From an uncultured Draconibacterium sp. (lineage in GTDB: Bacteria; Bacteroidota; Bacteroidia; Bacteroidales; Prolixibacteraceae), in the NCBI RefSeq assembly GCF_963675065.1, contig NZ_OY775905.1:880501-944500 (forward strand): DNA of 64,000 nt. The letters run 5' to 3'. Below the pieces are notes generated by a model. It was not told the DNA's origin, did not search any database, and was given only the letters and a program-made list of their open reading frames with translations. The position numbers and the translations under genes were made by a program. How positions within the stretch are numbered: position 1 is the stretch's first letter; each line of letters starts with the position of its first letter. This document shows positions 60,934 through 64,000 of the stretch, in pieces.

Positions 60934-63900
60934 TTAATTTTTCAATGTTTCCTCGTACACCGGAATTTCGAGGTAAAAAGTTGTGCCTTTTCCCATCTCG
61001 GTTTCGAACCAGATTCTGCCGGCAAAATTTTCAACGATATTCTTTACAATTGAAAGTCCTAATCCCATACCACTGGTTTTGGTGGTAAAACTCGGACTAA
61101 ACAACTTATCGCGCAACTCGGCATCAATACCAGAGCCATTGTCTTCCACCGAAATTACGGCCATATGATGACGTCGGTCGAGCCCGATTTTAATCCTTCC
61201 TTTACGGTCCTCGGGAATGGCCTGAATGGCATTTCGAATCAGGTTTATAATTGCCCGCGACAACTGTTCTCTGTCGGCATTTACTTCAAGATTTTCGTAG
61301 CCGTTCGAATCAAATTTAATGTCGATTTCACTGTGCGATTCGTACAAATCGATCGATTTCTTCAACTGCTCGGACAAACAGAATACCTGATTCCGGGCCG
61401 TTGGAATTTTTGCAAAGTTCGAGAATTCGGTAGCAATATTCGAAAGGTTGTCGATCTGCTCGATAAGTGTTGAGGTTACTCGATCAACAAACTCGTTGTA
61501 CTCTTCGTTTTTCCCTTTGGCGCGTTGCAAATATTGGATATTCAACTTCATCGGCGTAAGTGGATTTTTAATCTCGTGTGCAATTTGCTTTGCCATTTCG
61601 CGCCATGCCGATTCCCTTTCTGAGCGTGCCAGCAAATCGGCACTTACTGCCAACTCATCAACCTTTTTATTGTATTCCCGAACCAGGCTTCCAATTTCGT
61701 CTTTCCGGTTGTATTGAATGGGCTCGTTTCGTTTACCCAACTGCATTTTTCGCAGGTTTTCCTGGATAACAACCAATGGGCGGGTAATTTGATTAGCAAT
61801 AAAAACCGCAGCAATAATACTGGCTAAAAACAGCAGTACATACAGGTTGATAAAGGCTACAATAAAAGTGGAAATTTCCTGGCTGTAATTATCCTGCCGG
61901 ATAAAATAAGGAAGATTAATAACGCCCAGATAATCGCCAAAATTATTAATAATTGGCCGATACGCCGATAGGTACGATAGCTTACCGATGTTCTCGGGCT
62001 GGAAGTAACTGATGGAATAATTCTGATATACTTCGTAGTTGGCACGGGCATTTATTCGTGACGATACCAGTCCGCGCTCAAAAATCTCGAAACGCGATGA
62101 AGCGATAAGTCCCCCATCAATTCCGTAAATGTTAATATCAGTTCTGAAGATGTTAGATAGTTTTGCCAACTCCTCGCGCAACCATTCCTCCAGTTCCGGC
62201 GTAATTTCTTGTTTATCGGTCAGGCGCATGTCAATCTCTTCCGAAATCGACTTCATTTTCTCATTCAAATCGTCCTGGTGTTTCTGCCGGTATTCTTTTA
62301 CATTGTAGAAAAGCGTGACACCGGCAACAACCATTAACGAAATAAAAACAATGGAGATAATAGCTGCCTGTATCTTAAATTTCAGATCGAAAAATACTCT
62401 TCTTCCCCTAATTGATTGGTTAATTATAATCAATACAACCAACAACGTAAGAAAATAAAATACAAACAAATACGGAAATGAAATCAAGTAATCAATCGGT
62501 GTGAGCAATTCCCTCGAGACCACTACATAATTCTGCTGACTTGTGTGGTAAACCAGATGCTCGTATTTATCCTGTCGAATGAACGAAAACTCATCATCCG
62601 ATTTCAGGTATACATGCCCGTTGTAATTGTAGTTGTAATCACCATATTTATCTCGTAATTCTCCCGCATAATATTTGGCATAATTGTATTTGCGGTAACT
62701 ATTTGACCGAGCCATCGATTTATCGATCAGCAACTCGGGGAAACCAATTCCTTCGAACAATAAATCAGAATCCAGATCAATATAAATTGTTACTCCTTTT
62801 CCGCCATCAGCCAGAGGATAACTATAACAACCTGTATAAGAAATCCTTCCGTTCATATTATCCATAAAATAAAAACTAGTCCCCGGAATTTCAATTCCTT
62901 CCGATTCTATTTTATCATTCAAGTATGGCCTGCAAGCCACTTCATAATCATCAGGAGGGATAATCAAATTACTTCCCTCGTGACACACCAGAATATTTAA
63001 CAAGTATTTCCGAAAATAAGTATTAAAATACGATTGACGGATGTATTCAATGGCATCATCGTCTTTATTCTGGAATAATAAACTCTGGATAGCCGGATCC
63101 TTCTCAATCTGGTAATTGATCTCGGTAAGAAAGACCTCGGCTGCCGGATCGCGTTCGGCAACAAGCGTCACCGCAAACAGTTTTTGTTGCTCTTTATCTT
63201 TTTTGCTGATAGTACGGTTAATAACAACCAACGAATAAATTGAAACCACCGCCACATAAATAATCAGATAACTTAAGGTAAAGGTTTGCAGATAGTGTCG
63301 GGTTATCAGCGAAGAAAGTATAACGCAAATAATAAATAGCAATAGTGCGTATATAGATACATTTTGTACGACAAGGTATTGTAATCCGGCAAAGAATAAA
63401 CTAATAACCAGCGTTAATATAATCAGTTGATAGAGTTTAAAGTTTTTTAGCGTTTTTTCGTTTACCCTGATAGTAAAGAATACAACTCCCAGCAACAATA
63501 AACTAATTGCAAAAATCCCCAAAACACTTTGAGGAGAGATATCGATAATCTTGTTCAGCGCAAACGAAACGGTTGAATTATAAATGAGCTCCTTTATCAA
63601 ATTATCGACAAGCAAATATAGACTGGCATTAAAAATCAGTAGCAGAATAATTACTCCTTTTCGTGGCAAACCCGAGTTATTTTGCAAATCGGGAATATTC
63701 AGGTCGATGGCGAAATTGTATATCCAGAAAAGGAAAAATATGGCCAGAAGAAAATAATCGCCCAACGAAGGCAACCAGTCGTTTATGGCAAAATAATCGG
63801 GGCTAAAAAATCTTAGATGGAAGAATACCTTGGGCACCTGAAAAATGAGATGAATCCAATACACCACAAACAACGCCACTCCCAGCGAAACCAGTTTCAG

Positions 63901-64000
63901 GAAAAACGGTGAGTCGTTGTCGACAAATTCCTTTCGGAAATAAAACAACAGTAAGATAAGCCCGATAAAATATATGGCACCTGGGAAATACAGCTGTTTG
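60934..64000 (-). CDS. NtrY-like sensor histidine kinase, 5' end outside the window
   Basis: At least 1020 residues of a large kinase are visible; the frame is open to the window edge. Many membrane segments fill the first third (for example YFLLAIFFLFWIYNF, FALNKIIDISPQSVLGIFAISL). A large extracytoplasmic part (about 240-490) and a second sensor region (about 540-690) follow. Then come a HAMP-like linker with ANQITRPLVVIQENL, HEIKNPLTPMKLNIQYL with the phosphoacceptor His, and the ATPase box NLIRNAIQAIPEDRKG, DNGSGID and GMGLGLSIVKNIVE. No response regulator is next to it in the window. Confidence 0.92.
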   Translation of the reverse strand, partial: KQLYFPGAIYFIGLILLLFYFRKEFVDNDSPFFLKLVSLGVALFVVYWIHLIFQVPKVFFHLRFFSPDYFAINDWLPSLGDYFLLAIFFLFWIYNFAIDLNIPDLQNNSGLPRKGVIILLLIFNASLYLLVDNLIKELIYNSTVSFALNKIIDISPQSVLGIFAISLLLLGVVFFTIRVNEKTLKNFKLYQLIILTLVISLFFAGLQYLVVQNVSIYALLLFIICVILSSLITRHYLQTFTLSYLIIYVAVVSIYSLVVINRTISKKDKEQQKLFAVTLVAERDPAAEVFLTEINYQIEKDPAIQSLLFQNKDDDAIEYIRQSYFNTYFRKYLLNILVCHEGSNLIIPPDDYEVACRPYLNDKIESEGIEIPGTSFYFMDNMNGRISYTGCYSYPLADGGKGVTIYIDLDSDLLFEGIGFPELLIDKSMARSNSYRKYNYAKYYAGELRDKYGDYNYNYNGHVYLKSDDEFSFIRQDKYEHLVYHTSQQNYVVVSRELLTPIDYLISFPYLFVFYFLTLLVVLIIINQSIRGRRVFFDLKFKIQAAIISIVFISLMVVAGVTLFYNVKEYRQKHQDDLNEKMKSISEEIDMRLTDKQEITPELEEWLREELAKLSNIFRTDINIYGIDGGLIASSRFEIFERGLVSSRINARANYEVYQNYSISYFQPENIGKLSYLSAYRPIINNFGDYLGVINLPYFIRQDNYSQEISTFIVAFINLYVLLFLASIIAAVFIANQITRPLVVIQENLRKMQLGKRNEPIQYNRKDEIGSLVREYNKKVDELAVSADLLARSERESAWREMAKQIAHEIKNPLTPMKLNIQYLQRAKGKNEEYNEFVDRVTSTLIEQIDNLSNIATEFSNFAKIPTARNQVFCLSEQLKKSIDLYESHSEIDIKFDSNGYENLEVNADREQLSRAIINLIRNAIQAIPEDRKGRIKIGLDRRHHMAVISVEDNGSGIDAELRDKLFSPSFTTKTSGMGLGLSIVKNIVENFAGRIWFETEMGKGTTFYLEIPVYEETLKN

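Noticed and set aside
1..64000. CRISPR arrays, tRNA, rRNA, prophage or complete IS elements
   Set aside because: No regularly spaced repeats, cloverleaf genes, integrases or complete transposases were seen on either strand.

Overview
The window looks like a chromosomal segment of an aerobic or microaerobic member of the Bacteroidota, most likely a marine or sediment Marinilabiliales/Prolixibacteraceae-type organism (inference). The evidence is a type IX secretion sorting domain next to a PorP/SprF protein, an LpxC-FabZ fusion, an Alternative Complex III operon, LytTR/LytS regulation, and Bacteroidota-type promoters (TTG, 19-20 nt, TAnnTTTG). I saw no rRNA, tRNA, CRISPR array or complete insertion sequence. 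Most of the window is chromosomal housekeeping.

Layout. 1-1252: end of a T9SS cargo protein and a PorP/SprF outer-membrane protein. 1573-6112: HD hydrolase, then the lipid A operon lpxD, lpxC-fabZ, lpxA. 6261-7298: thiL. 7567-14468: Fe-S assembly genes sufB, C, D, S, E and a SufT/MIP18-type protein, interrupted by a REP/RAYT remnant and an antiparallel rubrerythrin. 14534-20942: lon, rpmE2, two tandem GNAT paralogs and a Bax-inhibitor-like protein. 21145-26069: AlkD-like glycosylase, Wzx-like flippase, odd asparagine-synthase-like protein, AI-2E family permease. 26289-34014: Alternative Complex III actABCDEF, feeding electrons from quinol to cytochrome c; no terminal oxidase follows. 34307-36584: NatAB-like ABC exporter.

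36823-37916: a 26-codon leader ORF with three Met and three Cys codons in a row, an antiterminator/terminator pair, and cysK. This looks like a sulfur amino acid attenuator and is the clearest regulatory discovery here. 38059-39131: DUF302 protein, HMA lipoprotein and a 50-aa ORF. 39195-44762: TetR-controlled TolC/HlyD/two ABC-2 permeases without an ATPase. 45080-48781: TIM-barrel isomerase, patatin/BamA-type phospholipase and a 58-aa gene. 48842-51129: lipoprotein, LytS-like kinase, LytTR regulator.

51236-54400: GT2 glycosyltransferase, then a membrane class III nucleotide cyclase and, 10 bp upstream of it on the same strand, an HD plus Pycsar-effector-type (PycTM) protein. This pair resembles a cyclic-nucleotide signalling or anti-phage module with an unusual architecture. 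54705-60007: an envelope operon of a phosphoesterase-like/kinase-like/Omp85 fusion, a periplasmic histidine phosphatase and an outer-membrane protein. 60026-64000: lipoprotein, phosphoribosyltransferase and an NtrY-like histidine kinase cut by the window end.

All functional calls rest on reading motifs by eye; no database search was possible.
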